NCBI GenBank assembly: GCA_030533445.1 | Contig: CM060073.1 | Location: 36,845,428-36,909,427, forward strand | DNA length: 64,000 nt | Direction of reading: 5' to 3' | Source: Cyprinodon diabolis | Lineage: Eukaryota; Chordata; Actinopteri; Cyprinodontiformes; Cyprinodontidae | Shown: positions 45,701 to 58,211 of the stretch, one piece after another | How positions within the stretch are numbered: the first letter of the stretch is position 1 | Layout of the letters: every line of letters begins with the position of its first letter | Notes under the pieces: generated by a model | Seen by the model: only the letters and a program-made list of their open reading frames with translations | What the model was told of the DNA's origin: nothing | Databases searched by the model: none | Program-made: the position numbers and the translations under genes

Positions 45701-46900
45701 GCCTTAAGTCGTGCAACCTTTGTGGCGGGGGGGTTCCTGCCAGGCATGATTCCTGTTTAGTGAATAAGTGGGGTAATTACGGTGCGGCTGGAGCAATGCA
45801 GCAAATGTCACCAGCAGATAACAGTAGGAGCAACTCTTCCGTAAAAGCCTGATTTATTCACCCCGGACCTCCTGTAGCCCGCAGAGGAATTAGGAGCAGT
45901 TGGGTGTAAAAGCAAACTAGTTTCCCTTGATTTCACTGGTGCTCAGGGATCTAGATAATTGGAGAAACAGTCGTTAACAGATAAAGCTGAGGGTATAACC
46001 TTATTTTGTGACACAAAATCTCCAATGCTGGTCTCTAAAGGCGGTTTCTAGTTTTATCTTTCTGCAAATAGGTTTCTATCATATTAGTGTGATTTTGACT
46101 CATCTTAAAATAATAATATTTCATTTGAGATCTACTGTCTCTTTTTCTGGACCACTGCTGTTACATGCAGGTGTAAAATGATTTCCTCCACATATGGTTT
46201 TATGTATTACTATAAAGGTGGGTATCTTAAATTTATCCATCACCAGTCCATACCTCTGTTTCACAGATTCATTGCACTCCATTAAAGGCTGCCCACCGAT
46301 GTGTGACTACAGGGCGGCCTTTATAACATCATGAGTCTTAGAAAATGGGAGATTTAGCAAGCATCATTCTATTACCTGCTGAAATGGATCCCCAGTATCT
46401 CCTACTTGATTAGCTTTGTCTCAAATAACAATGATAGCTTTAAGTGTGCCTAATTGAGGCCGAGCTCACCCCTTTCTCCCTCAGTGAAAGTGCTTACTCA
46501 TTTTGCCCGTCCTTTTAATAATTACATTATCATTTTACGCCCCTGTCTGTTCCTTCGTAAGTGGGCTGGCGGTTGTGTTGAAGTGAAAGCTCATTATTGG
46601 AGCTGAATTATGTGCAGTTTATTGATCCCCATGGTGGATTATGGAGCTCTAAGTTAGTCTAGACAGAATAGTTAGCCAGATGACAGAGAGGAAACATAGA
46701 GGCCCCATGGGGGAGATCTCTGGGCTCAGCAAGCAATTAATGCCTGCCAGGTAATGGAATTTAAGTTTACACTAAATCCACCAGTGCTTTGGCATTTCAA
46801 GTGCCTTGTAAAAAAACATTAGCCTAATGAGACGGTCAACAGGATCAGAAGCACAGCACATTTTCTCACCCACCCTTTAAGCTTCTGCTTCTTCTCTTGA
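45701..46900. other. Candidate conserved non-coding region
   Basis: This is complex, balanced-composition sequence without long open frames or repeat signatures. It contains several homeodomain-type TAAT/ATTA cores, for example TTTTAATAATTACATTATC near 46,512 and GCAATTAATGCCTGCCAGG near 46,733. This is how vertebrate enhancer-type conserved elements look, but conservation cannot be shown from one sequence. Confidence 0.3.
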
Positions 46901-47548
46901 AATTCTAATTACATATCAGGAAGGAAACTGTTCATTTTTACCATGATATGTTAAGTGGATATTTTACAAATTTCAAAAATTCTTTTTTTTTTCTCTTAGT
47001 TATCTGTTTTATATCATACCTGGGCCTCATTGATACCACTCTCTACATGTTGATGATTCTGATGTCTAGTGTGAAAGGCTAAGACTGTTAAAACTATCAG
47101 TCATTACTTTGTGGAAAATGCTACATTAAGAACCTTTCTTGATCTAGAAACAGTTGTTTAGTAAATTGTAAATGGCTCATAACCAGTTGCGGCCTGCCAG
47201 TAGGGGCCGCACTGCCCTACCTGATAAAGTAGGGAAAGGGCGTGGCACGAAGTGGTGCAGGAGTTATGAGAACTACCTACATACGGAGGCATTGTTTCTG
47301 AATATAGCTATCGTTTTGAGTCCTGGCCTAATGACTCTTTTACTTCTCTAATCCTATTTACTCTCTGCATGCTTTAGGCCGCAAGTGCTTAACAATAATC
47401 TTTAAATAAAGAGGATAAATGGATAATACATTCATACAAATTAAGAAATATATATTTATCAGTTTTACTTACTTATGTGTGCCTCTATGTGATATGAAAA
47501 ACTTTTTCTGTATTTTTATCTACTTTAAAATACTCTATAAAGTAAGCT
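46901..47548. other. Anonymous sequence
   Basis: No gene was seen. Confidence 0.4.
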
Positions 47549-47550
47549 TA

Positions 47551-47841
47551 CACTGGAAAAATTCAAAATCTAGATGAGTCATTTTTTCTTAAAATAAGTG
47601 CATTTGTTCTTGAATTGAGGAGGTAAAAGATATATTTTGCCAATGGAACAAGACTATTTACATTTAAAATAAGAAAACACAATTGCATTGTCTTATTTCA
47701 AGTGCATTTTATCTAAATATCTTATTTTAAGAGTAAAAATACCCATTCCATTAGCAAATTATCGCATTTACCTACTCAAATTAAGGGTAAATACAATTAA
47801 TTTAAGATATTTTTTACCTATTCCTAGACAATTTTCCAGTG
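47551..47841. mobile_element. Short MITE with CACTGGAAAA ends and TA target sites
   Basis: CACTGGAAAAATT at the left and AATTTTCCAGTG at the right are flanked by TA (47,549-47,550 and 47,842-47,843). This is the target duplication of the Tc1/mariner superfamily. The 291-bp interior is AT-rich, with repeated CTTATTTTAA-like segments and no coding capacity. Confidence 0.65.
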
Positions 47842-47843
47842 TA

Positions 47844-48376
47844 GCACAAGTTAGTAAAATTAGTATTATAACTATTGAGAAATATAAAGGAGAATTGTAG
47901 AATGTTTTTAAAATAATGAAAAAGTCAAACCCTTATACACATCTTTTTTATATTATATGTAATTGGTATGGTATACTATTATTTTCTATGCCAAGAAGAG
48001 ATCTTAGGTCAGCAAGCACTTGGTCAGCACCACTCTGCCACAAAGAGACTGGTTTCACAACACAATCAGAAGTTCCCAGAATCAGCACTACATACTACAT
48101 TCTAAGCCTATCCCTCACTAGACAATCATTCATCATATTACTTTCACCCTAGAAAAATGAACAGAGCCCTCTAAATCACTTACTTGAAAACTGTTTTAAA
48201 GATTCAGCTGAAGATACCATTTATTGTTGTTGATAACCTCCGTGGAGCATTATACAATAAAAAATTGGTTGTTTACTATATATGTGAAACTGGACATTTG
48301 GAGGAAGGGATGCCTTGGATTTCAAAGCTTGAAAGACCAAACAAAAAGACAAAAAACAAAAAAGTTATCTGATGTT
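47844..48376. other. Anonymous AT-rich sequence
   Basis: No gene was seen. Confidence 0.4.
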
Positions 48377-48540
48377 CTTTCCGTAAAAAATTCAAAAAAT
48401 ATCCACTGGACTTGGTTTTCAAGATTTGAAGACGTTTCGCCACCTCTCCAGGAGGCTTTCTCAATTCAAATGTCTGGATCCGCAGTGAGTTTGAGTCTTA
48501 TATGGAAAAGGCCTTGTCTATGACCTGGATGACTGAGAAC
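48377..48540 (-). mobile_element. Penelope-like element end fragment
   Basis: Third copy of the terminal block at 3,880, with the GCGAAACGTC signature on the minus strand. The adjoining CTATGACCTGGATGACTGAG (48,513-48,532) occurs again beside the plus-strand copy at 58,905. Two oppositely oriented end modules therefore meet here. Confidence 0.8.
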
Positions 48541-48800
48541 CTTCATCAGCTTATCTGATGTTAAGCTATGGAGACTCAACCTGAGCTGATAGAGGCTTGC
48601 TTTGAGATATTTCATGGTAATAACGTTTCCATCCTTCACCCAACCCTTTCTCAGATTATTTTAGAACATTTAATCAAATGATAATACTTGTTTAAAGGGC
48701 ATAGGGCTTTTGTTTTATGTTTTTTTTTTAAGATTATTAAAATGGAATCAAAAACAAGAAGAGAGACATTTCATCGTGGCTCTACCTTGGCCCTATTGTG

Positions 48801-50033
48801 CAGTGATGGGACTAACGGCGTTGAAAGTAACGGTGTTACTAACGCCGTTACCTTGTTTTAGTAACGAGTAATCTAACTAATTACTTTGACTGTAACTATA
48901 ACGCAGTTACCATTGCAGACCGTTACTGCGCGTTACTCAGGTCGCACAATGAACCTTTTTTCATGATAGGACTCGTGCGCAGCTGCGTAAAGCTGACACC
49001 CCACCCACGTCAAAAAACTCTGCAAATAGACTGAATGGTTAGTGCAACGTTAGTGCAGATTTGTGCAGAAAAAAAATTGTTTGTGCTACTTTTGTTTAAG
49101 AGATATTAAAGATTATTTTTTAGGTCATCCAGAGGTGCGCACCTTGTCATGAGAGAGGGGAGGATGAGATTGGCTGATGTATAGTGAGATTCCGTCTGTC
49201 AGTGGGTAGGTGGGTGTTTCCGCTGGCGGGTGTTAACGTACATCACACACAGAGGGATGGAGAGTGAGGATGACTCCAGCAGCAAAACAGCGTTTTCCAC
49301 ATGGAAATACCGGTGTTACGTCGAGCTGCGTTTCCCCACCACATAACGGTTTCCTCTGCATCTCCGCACAGCGAAGCCGGCAAGAGTCACCGCGCAAGCG
49401 ACAGGAAACGCGCATGCTCTCTAAAGGCGCGCCACAGTCGCCCTGTGCTCGCGCCACAGGAGAACTATGGAGAGCGTGAACGATCAAATGATAGCCTATA
49501 TGGAGAAAGGGAGAAATCTGGATGGATGGATGGATGGATGGATGGATGGATGGATGGATGGATGGATGGATGGATGGATGGATGGATGGATGGATGGATG
49601 GATGGATGGATACTCTGACTTTTCACACACAGAGTATACATCTAGATAGATAGATGTTACTGTATCTATAACAACCCAAACACGCAGGATTTCAGAATTC
49701 GACATCCCCAGTTATTAATTTCATATACTCACCAGATCTGAATGCCCTGTTAAAAAACTTCACATCGCGTTCCCCCCTGATGTAATTTACATTGAGTTAC
49801 AAGAAATGCAAAACTCTCTGCAGGTTCTTGTCTTTGTCGTCCGCTCTATTCAGCTGGCTTTGGAAACACACGGCGAGAAGGTGGGGGCTGGGTGGTGAGG
49901 TTTACGGGGGCGAGAAGCGCAAAAGGATTGGGGGCGAGAAGCGAATACGGGGGCGAGAAGCGCATTTACTTTTTGGGAGAAGTAACTAGTAACTATAACT
50001 AATTACTTTTTCAAAGTAACGTGCCCAACACTG
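48801..50033. mobile_element. hAT-type non-autonomous element
   Basis: The left end is CAGTGATGGGACTAACGG and the right end is AACGTGCCCAACACTG. A perfect 8-bp target duplication CTATTGTG flanks it (48,793-48,800 and 50,034-50,041). Subterminal GTTAC/GTAAC repeats occur on both sides. The interior holds a (GGAT)n array (49,519-49,611) and three copies of GGGGGCGAGAAGCG (from about 49,905, 49,930 and 49,949). No transposase was found; a short [16 protein letters not shown] frame (49,467) before the array is the only peptide-like stretch. Confidence 0.88.
49519..49611. repeat. (GGAT)n microsatellite
   Basis: About 23 perfect tetranucleotide units inside the hAT-type element. They create artificial repeat-protein open frames in several frames. 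Confidence 0.95.
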
Positions 50034-50439
50034 CTATTGTGGCTCTACTTTTCTCATACCACATTCAAAATGTTTATGTTATCCTAACCTTTATGTATTT
50101 GTGCTTGAGTATGAGACCACTTTTTCTCATTCTGCTTCATTCTATTCTCCCACTCTGCAGTATGTTGTGAAGTTCAAATCATAACTTCTTTTCTCTCATC
50201 ATAGTAGCTTTATCTGGTCTGAGACACCATCCTGGATTGAAAAATCAGCTGTGCTGTTGCCATCAACACATCTGTTTATAGATATTAGAGATTGGCCTCT
50301 TTTCAGTCGAGTCCTGTTTCTTTTAATGTGACTAGCAGAATTGGCTTGGAGCTCGTCTGCCTGTCTGTGTCTTTCCTGTGGAGCTGGAGCTGGTTAGCAG
50401 GTACCTTTTTATATTAGCCTCCTTCTGTATGCCTAATTT

Positions 50440-50760
50440 TTTCTCCTTGAGCCCCAGTCGGACTCAGCAGATGGGCGCTCACACTGAGTCTGGTTCTGAT
50501 GTAGGGTTCTTCCAGATAAAAGGGTGTTTTCTTCTCCACTGTCGCTACATGCATGTTCGGTATGAGGTATTGCTGAAGACTCAATGACAATATTGAGGCG
50601 AAGGGTGATGGTGCAGGCTCGTCAAGGAGGAGCTTGTCTTGCAAGTCAATGACTGGATGCAATCAACTGGTTTTTCCAATTAATCTGACTATTGTCTCTG
50701 TAAAGTGCCTTGAGATGAAATGTGTTGTGAATTGGTGCTATGTAAATATAAGGAATTCAA
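50440..50760 (+). repeat. L2-like LINE 3' tail, copy 1
   Basis: This contains CTGAGTCTGGTTCTG, a TTCCAGATAAAAGGG segment and the tail AAAGTGCCTTGAGATGAAAT, then GAATTGGTGCTATGTAAATA. The order and wording match the abundant L2-type 3' ends in fish. No coding sequence is left. Confidence 0.6.
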
Positions 50761-52539
50761 TTTTGCTCAGAACTATATAGACCAAAGATATAAAATAAAC
50801 AAGATTTTTGGTAACATACATAAAATCTGTGTCCTCGCCACTGCAGCTTTGCTGTATTCGCTCATATGGGGTGTCATTTAAGACATGGGTATCTTGACAC
50901 AGAAGCATTATTGGAAACAGACTGTGAGATCCTTAACTCAATTATAAGAGACCATTTAAAAATACAAGATGGTGAGGGAACGTGCTTCACCTGTTAAAGC
51001 AATATACCCCATCCTTGATAGCAGCAGGACACCAAACACTGCATCCTGTAATTAAACCACTATGTTGCACAGCTTTTATGTAGTTTCACATGTCCTTGGC
51101 CCATGTGCCTTGATAAAGTTAGTAAATACATATGGTAAGGGGCTAAGCTAAGCTGTAACCCACACTACCTCCTCCCTTATAAAGAAATGGAGGGATAAGA
51201 GGGGAACGAGAAGAGGCTGATTAGACTACTTTTACTGCTCCTCTGCCGACCTAGAAAAACATAGCAGCCCTGACCTTGCATAGCAGAGCCCTTATATATC
51301 TAATGATCTCTGAGCACTTAAATGATACAGTGTGTTCTCTCACACACTCATTCCCTCCATTTTTCTACCCTTTTTTAGTGAAGCTTTGTATTTTCTCTCT
51401 TCTACCACACTCACACACACACACATATGCTTTTAAACACTAACACCCACATTCACAAAGTACACAGCCTTGAAAAATCCAGTCAGCAGTTTAAGCTGGG
51501 AGTCTAGCAAATGAGCTGTCCTATTGAAATAGAAAGAAAGGTGCTCTGTGCTGCAGAAAATGCAGCTATGGCAAGCCTTACAGAAGAGGAGCAGAAGGAA
51601 AATTACTTGCTTGGACAAAGAAACATGAGGATGTCCTTTAACTACAAATGTACCAATTTATTTTTGGGCATAATAGATTTCCTCTACCCCTATTTTAACC
51701 ACTCCTCACTCTTATCTCATTACCATGAATTACCACAAAGTACTGTTTGATAGAGGAAAAATACTCAAATTGTCATCGTAAAACTCTTAATCTGTGAACT
51801 CAGCTGCCACAGTATCAGGTTGTGCAGGTTAGCTTGGCTGTAATAAACAGACAAGTAAAAATGTTTTTTGACCATCTAGAGAAAATAATTGTCAAAGTTT
51901 GGGAAAGTGAAATCAAAATCTAAAAACTGGCACATGTTTGATTTTCAGGTCTCTTTATTGTGATAACTCTTAAGTATATTTCGGTAGAACCAAGTGCTTT
52001 TGTAACTCCTCTGAATTAGTGAATAAAATAATATGAATGAATTTATCATGATGTATTCTATGTCTGAATATAGAGAACACTTGTGCAAAAAAAGACAGTG
52101 CATTAACACTGGTAAAGGCCAACATGAATCCTTTTTGAAAATATTATAAACACTCCTATGAGTAAAACTGAGTTGAAAAATTTATGGTTGTTGTATATAG
52201 ATTTATCCCCCATAGAGCGGTGGTTAACACTAAATTCATCTTATATTAACTAATACTCTGTACTTTTAAATTGATCTGCTGTTTGTGATTGTGTTTTTTT
52301 TTCTCTTTCTGTAAATGTAGAAGTAGACTTCTTGTTATTTTGTATTCATTTTATCCATCTATTCTTCTCCCCCTTTAAACTTATTTTTTTTTTTACCTCA
52401 TCTTTCTTCTCTTTAAACATTGCCTTTTTATATTTATAGAGATTTTTTTGTTTTTATAAATCTTCAAACATGTTTTAGGAAAGTTTGTGATATATAGTAT
52501 ACATATATAAGTTGTAATGCTTGACTTCTGAAAATGAAT
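50761..52539. other. Anonymous sequence
   Basis: No gene was recognised. A short (CA)n run lies near 51,410-51,424. The open frame at 51,511-51,750 has no recognisable domain. Confidence 0.4.
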
Positions 52540-52690
52540 TTGTGATACTGAGTCTGGTACTCCTATGTTAAAGGTAATTTTTCTCACCAATTTCACAACA
52601 TGCATGCTCAGTATGAGGAATTGCTGCAAAGGCAACTGCACAAAATAAGCAGATGGCCCTTCTTGCTTAATGCTCATCCAGGAAGAGTGA
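52540..52690 (+). repeat. L2-like LINE 3' fragment, copy 2
   Basis: A diverged copy of 50,485-50,640: a GAGTCTGGTACTCC segment, then CATGCTCAGTATGAGGAATT. It lacks the final tail. Confidence 0.5.
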
Positions 52691-53120
52691 ATTCTACAAG
52701 TCTATAGCCCCACTGAAAGCCATGTGATTTAAAGCCCCAGCATTTGTACTACCCAGGTAACAGGAATTATTTATCAACATGCTTTCCTACTATTCTAGAG
52801 GCCATACGTCAATTAGCCTTAGAATAACTGTACTTCAGTCCAACATGTCTTGGTAATAAGAAAATGCAAACGGTTCTCGTTTTACCTACAGAGCCAATGA
52901 GCTACAAGTAAATCTCAAAGCTTAAAAAGTTTTTACATTCAATATTTTATCAGCCTGCATCTGACTGGAGTTGCTTTTGAACTGTATGATTAGTTTAAAA
53001 TAACAAATAGTTTATAGTTGTTTTTTGTTATAATGGCCTTGTAAATCTCAGGTATTTACAGCACAAACAGAATTTTTTTTGTCAAAAAAATGTATTTTCA
53101 TTTATTAAAATCTAGTACAT
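52691..53120. other. Anonymous sequence
   Basis: No gene was seen. Confidence 0.4.
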
Positions 53121-53248
53121 GTGGATGCTGTCTGTTGGCTTATGGGGATCCTTCCATTGTTCAATCCACTCTTAATCTACTTAATAGAAGCTCTATACAG
53201 TGGATTGAACAACGGATGGATCCCCATAAGCCAACAGACAGCATCCAC
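53121..53248. repeat. Long hairpin with 50-bp arms
   Basis: The left arm (53,121-53,170) and right arm (53,199-53,248) are complementary at 48 of 50 positions, with a 28-nt loop. The arms begin GTGGATGCTGTCTGTTGGCT. If transcribed, this would form a stable RNA stem. A microRNA-like precursor, a fold-back MITE or an inverted duplication are all possible. No target duplication is evident. Confidence 0.9.
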
Positions 53249-53634
53249 TTGTAAGCTCCCTTGCAGCCTTATCAGCGTAGAGTTGTGGGAAAAAAAAAGA
53301 AATAAGTGCATTTATATGTACTTCAAGATGCTTAAAGGTTTAGATGAAAAGACAGTCTACGGAGAATGTATATGTCTTGTTTCTTTAAGGCAAGGTGGAA
53401 CTGCTCTTTCAGATCATTACTCTATTACTACATACTGTCAAAAGATTCTGGATAACATTTTGTATTCTGGCACTCGCAGTTTTAATATTAATTTTCAGTC
53501 ACTACAGATGAAGACAGGCAGCAGAAAATCCCCAAAAACCTTCCAGGGTTCGTTGGATCTCTTTTGGGATTCCCACTGCTACTACAACTCACTTTGCTTA
53601 ATCTTGATCAGCGGGGCTACACCACTATAATAAC
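53249..53634. other. Anonymous sequence
   Basis: A 169-codon open frame runs from inside the hairpin (53,121) to 53,630. Its reading of the inverted arms and lack of domains argue against a gene. Confidence 0.35.
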
Positions 53635-54258
53635 CAGAGATGAGAAGTAACGAAGTACAAATACTTTGTTACTCAAGTAGATTTTTCTGATATTTTTACT
53701 TTACTTTACTACTTATTTTTATGGCGACTTTTTACTTCTACTCCTTACATTTTTACACAAATATCTGTACTTTCTACTCCTTACATTTTAAAAAATTGGC
53801 TCGTTACTTTAGTTTTGAACCATTTCAATGGAGTTACCGTTATTATTTTTCACGTCATCAATACCAAATTCAATCTAATTGGATGGGAATCTACGTTGCA
53901 TTTGATGCACCACTACAAGATGAATCGACAGATTCGGCGGTATTCATTCGCGGCAAATCATTGCAGCTTGGTGGCGGTGGCGTTACCATAGTAGTATGGA
54001 CGACGACATGATTGAAAATGAACACAATGGAGATCTCGTCCTATTGGCAGACATCCATTTAAAATGTAGGCAACAGCATGAAAAAAGTGGTTTCTACTTT
54101 TACTTTTATACTTTAAGTAAATTTACAAGCCTGTACTTTGTTACTTTTACTTGAGTAAAGAAGTTTAATCAGTACTTCCACTTTTACCAGAGTATTTTTC
54201 AACACAAGTATCTGTACTTTTACTCAAGTACGGAAAGTGAGTACTTTTGCCATCTCTG
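53635..54258. mobile_element. hAT-like element with CAGAGATG ends
   Basis: The left end is CAGAGATGAGAAGTAACG and the right end is TACTTTTGCCATCTCTG. Subterminal segments on both sides are dense in AAGTAC/GTACTT and ACTCAAGTA repeats. The interior has no transposase. The flanks (ATAATAAC and CTAATAAT) are not an exact 8-bp duplication, so the hAT assignment rests on the termini. Confidence 0.6.
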
Positions 54259-55699
54259 CTAATAATATATTTAAAAGTACAATTATAATCTTGATCAACT
54301 GATAGGTTTTGAGATGTACTTTCTGTACTTTATGTTTACGAAGCACGAAAGTGTTCCTCTTGTGGTAAGATTTTTAAAATATTGAATTTATCGGTGAATC
54401 AATTCTTTTTTAAAGATAGTCATTAGACTCTTAACTAGCCGACCACAGTCCCATGGTTCCCGAATGTCTCAATTATTTTAAACATCCCAGTGCTGTCAGT
54501 CAGTCTAAGCAACTTCTGCCAAGGCAAACCTCAAAAACACAATTTCCTTGTTCCGTCTTAGATTTTTGGTAGTTATTTGTATTTAATGTGCACTGATTAC
54601 TTAACTATGCATTTTTTGGTAGCGGTAGGCACATTTATTGTTCTATATTTTGGACAGAAATCAGACTGCAAACACATTGTAGAATACCGTCAGGCTGCAG
54701 GTCATGTCACATCAAATTTTTTATGGTGTTTTAGTAAATGTTGTAGTGATTCTTGTTTTGTCATGGTGATTTAGATAATGTAGTGTTTTTATATTTTTTT
54801 ACTTTTGCATAGTCAAATGTATTTGGGACAAAGCCTTGACCCCTCTGTAATTCCTTAAAAAAAGAAAAAACATACAAAAATAAATATTTTATTTTGCAAT
54901 TAAGCTAAAAATAATTTAAACATTATTTTTAATCCAAACCTAAAAGGTACAAAAGAACGTAGCAGCCATGAGGTTAATGGTAACTATGGAGAGGCTGTAG
55001 CATTTATGGCTCAAATTGAAAAGACGTCCATGACCAGTTCTAAACCCCAAAGATGCTCTGTATGGAAGAAGACAAGAGAAATCCATTGCTAAAATAAAGC
55101 CTAAGATTTTCTATTTTTCACAAGTCATATGGGAGACACAACAGCCCTTTAAAAAAGATGCACTGAATAAAACAAAAGTACATACCATCCTGGTGGTGAG
55201 ATGTGGTTTGGGAAGCAGCATTTCATAGGGATGCTTTATATCACCAGAAAGCTGATCAGTGCTGGTACTTTAGAAAAGTAGGTAGACAGAAAGGCCGACT
55301 GACCAACCGACAGACAGAAAGAAAGACAGGCATAGGGCAATGGAAAACCTATTAAAAACTGTAACAGACTCTAAACTTCAGATGAATATGTACCTTCCAG
55401 CAGTACAGGAACCATCAATATACAGAAGATGTTTGCCAGGCTGCCCCATCAATTCCAGACTTCAACAATAAATAGAATGTATGTAAGGCTTAAAAATCGA
55501 TGTGCTATTTTCAATAAGAGTGTTAGAATCCAAATAAAATCAATCAACGTTTGTGACTGTTGCATGGGAAAGTGTGAAAAGGTTCAAGGAGCATTTGAAA
55601 AACACAAAAGATTTAATGCCGCATGGCGAAATTAGAAGAGTTCAAGCATTGGAGATGTTTTCCTAAGTCTTCATAAAGCTTTTTAAAATTTGCACTCAT
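54259..55699. other. Anonymous sequence
   Basis: No gene was recognised. Confidence 0.4.
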
Positions 55700-56290
55700 T
55701 TTGTGAGAGAGTAGAAAACAGCTTCGATTGGCCTACGCCATTCATTCTTGGTGTCTAATTCCTCTCTTTGACCACTTGAGGTGTAAAGCTCCTTTTGGGT
55801 CCGGTATTCCCCCTCTTGCTCTTTCTGTTCATGGTAATTAAGATTCCATTTTGGTCTGAATGGGTACGTTAAAATGAAGGGTTATCACAGGGCTTCTGTG
55901 GGCTCACCCAATGAAACACCTTTAGTGACCTCTGATTTACCCAGTAGGAGTGCCCCCTCTGCTCAATATCCCTCTCCCCCTTCATGCCCGTCTTGTTGTG
56001 TGGTCTCCTCTCTTCAGCTCTCTCATTACTTTTCGTATGAAGGCCTTGGAGATAGGTGGTAGGGGAGGAATGGGGGAGGTTGCAGGGGAGGGCTTCTGTC
56101 CCTGGATGAGTGAGTGTGGATAAGAAGTTGTTTGAATTCATAATTGTGCTCTTGTGAAGGAGGGAGATTTGTAAAGCAAGGCTTGGTTCATTGTGTGGCA
56201 GTGTGAGTCCGGTGGAGGGTGCGAGCCGCTCAAAGCTAATGTAATCTACGCTATTAGAGAGGGTTAATTAGCTGCTGAACTGGAGCCTGA
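55700..56290. other. Candidate conserved non-coding region
   Basis: This is complex, repeat-free sequence with segments such as CATGGTAATTAAGATTCC and GAGGGTTAATTAGCTGCTG. There are no long credible open frames. It has an enhancer-like look; this is an inference only. Confidence 0.25.
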
Positions 56291-58211
56291 AGAGCAGGCA
56301 GGGAAGAAGAGATGCACAGAGTGTGACACAGAAAGTGGATGAGACAGAGGGCGGGCAGTAGGGAAAGAGAGGTCTTCAGGGAGTCATTAGAGGCCGCTTG
56401 TTGTAATACAGCCACACAGTCAATAAGGCTTCTTTCTGAGCAGCAGAAATAAAGGAAAAAAAGAATTGGAGCAAGAAAGATTTTCACAACGAATTTTAGG
56501 AGCTCTGTCAATAAGTTCATGTTTAAACCAGGGTAGAGTTTGTGGCTTTCTATATTCAAATGTAATAATAGTTGATAGAATGAAATCTTAGAACAGGTTT
56601 TCCTTCATTAGTATGTTACCTTTTTCTTTTTACTTGAATAGGTAGTCTTGGAAAACCCTTTTGTAGGAGTTTTATATGGGCTACATTTTTAGCACTGTAT
56701 AATTTTTATATCCCAGATCTTTTTTTTTTTGTATTTTAACAACCATTTTTTTGGCCAGCTAAGTAATACTTTTATTTCTTAAGTCAAATTACAACTCCTA
56801 TCCATCAGATATGACTCCAATAAAAGAATAAGTAGCTTAAGTAGAGTTAAAATCCTGGGATAGATGCTTTTAAAACATTTCAAAAATGTTTCTTTTTTTT
56901 TCTAACTGAGTATGGTCAATAATGTAATAATTGCAACAACAAAAAAATCCACTAATTAGGGATTTTTTTGTGATGGAACTTTTTAATCAGCTATGTAAGT
57001 TAATATTTGTTAAACCCAAGTTTCACTGCAAGGATGGCTGAAAGAGTGGGTTATACCTTATTTAGATGTGTACATAGAGAAACAGAATTACTTGCTGATA
57101 TTTCTTTTTCTGTCAGTCACAGTGAAAGGAAAGCAAAAAATAATAATAAATAATAAAAAATAATAAAAAAAACTCTGGTTAAAGATTCCTTGCTCTTTTT
57201 TTAAATATATTTTAAATTGGACCTGTAAGTCTTAGTTGTGTGTAGCCATGATGAGATATAAAAAATGTTTTAACCATTTCATTGTTGATCTGGCTCTTTG
57301 TCCAGGGTGATATTCTTGCTGAAAGGGTAACCTGAATCCTGGACCCAAATGATTTGTAACCATAAAATGTCTCAGATTACCCTGCATTTAACCAAACCTT
57401 TCTTGTCATCAATTTTCAGAAACTTGCCTCTATTACAGATAATAGCTCCACAGCGTGATGCAGCGCCCATCTTGTTTTACTGTTGAGATAAGTGTGTAGC
57501 TTTTGTTTTGTCACACTATCAAAAAATCTTTTATTCTCTATTTCAATCTATTTAATTTTGTAAATCCATATATGCTGGGCTGTATTTTGAGATATTTTTT
57601 CTCCAGAACCTCCAGCTTTTTCCAAAGATCTAAAGAATAAGGGTAGGTCAGTTGGAGACTGAATTTATTCTTAGGTATAAGTATCTGTGCTGTCCTCGTA
57701 TTGACTGTTGACTTGTGGTCAACTGGTACAGTAATAGAACCCTGCATATTACCCATTGACCACTAAAAAAATATTTAAGATGCTGTTTATCAGTCAGTGT
57801 TGATATTAGTAAGAAAGTTGTCACATTTGCAGGCCTATCTTTGTGGCGACGTAGCTTTTGTGTTAAGCACTGATTTCTTCAGGGACAGGTAGAAACATTT
57901 CAAAAACATGCATGTTGTGTTTAAGAATTTAATATTTTTTCATGTGCACATTTCTACTTTCTAATAGTTCATCAACAATTTCATGTTCTAAATCAGATAT
58001 ACTGATATAAAGAATGTGAGGATAGGTAACAAAGATTATACTCCAAGGTTATAAATAGTGTGTGCTGTGATAAAAGCAAAACATACTTTTTTTTTTTTAT
58101 CGCAAAGCCTATAAAGAAATTGATAGTTGTCAATCAATCACAAATGCTAAATTACAGATTCAATAAGTCACTTAAAAGTATTACTCATCATCTTTTAGTC
58201 AGTTTTGTACA
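56291..58211. other. Anonymous AT-rich sequence
   Basis: No gene was seen. Confidence 0.4.

Noticed and set aside
49301..49705. Open frames with repeated Gly-Trp-Met-Asp or His-Pro-Ser-Ile
   Set aside because: Artefacts of the (GGAT)n array in three frames.
53121..53630. A 169-residue protein gene
   Set aside because: The first third is the hairpin read through both arms, no domain is recognisable, and codon composition follows the AT-rich background.
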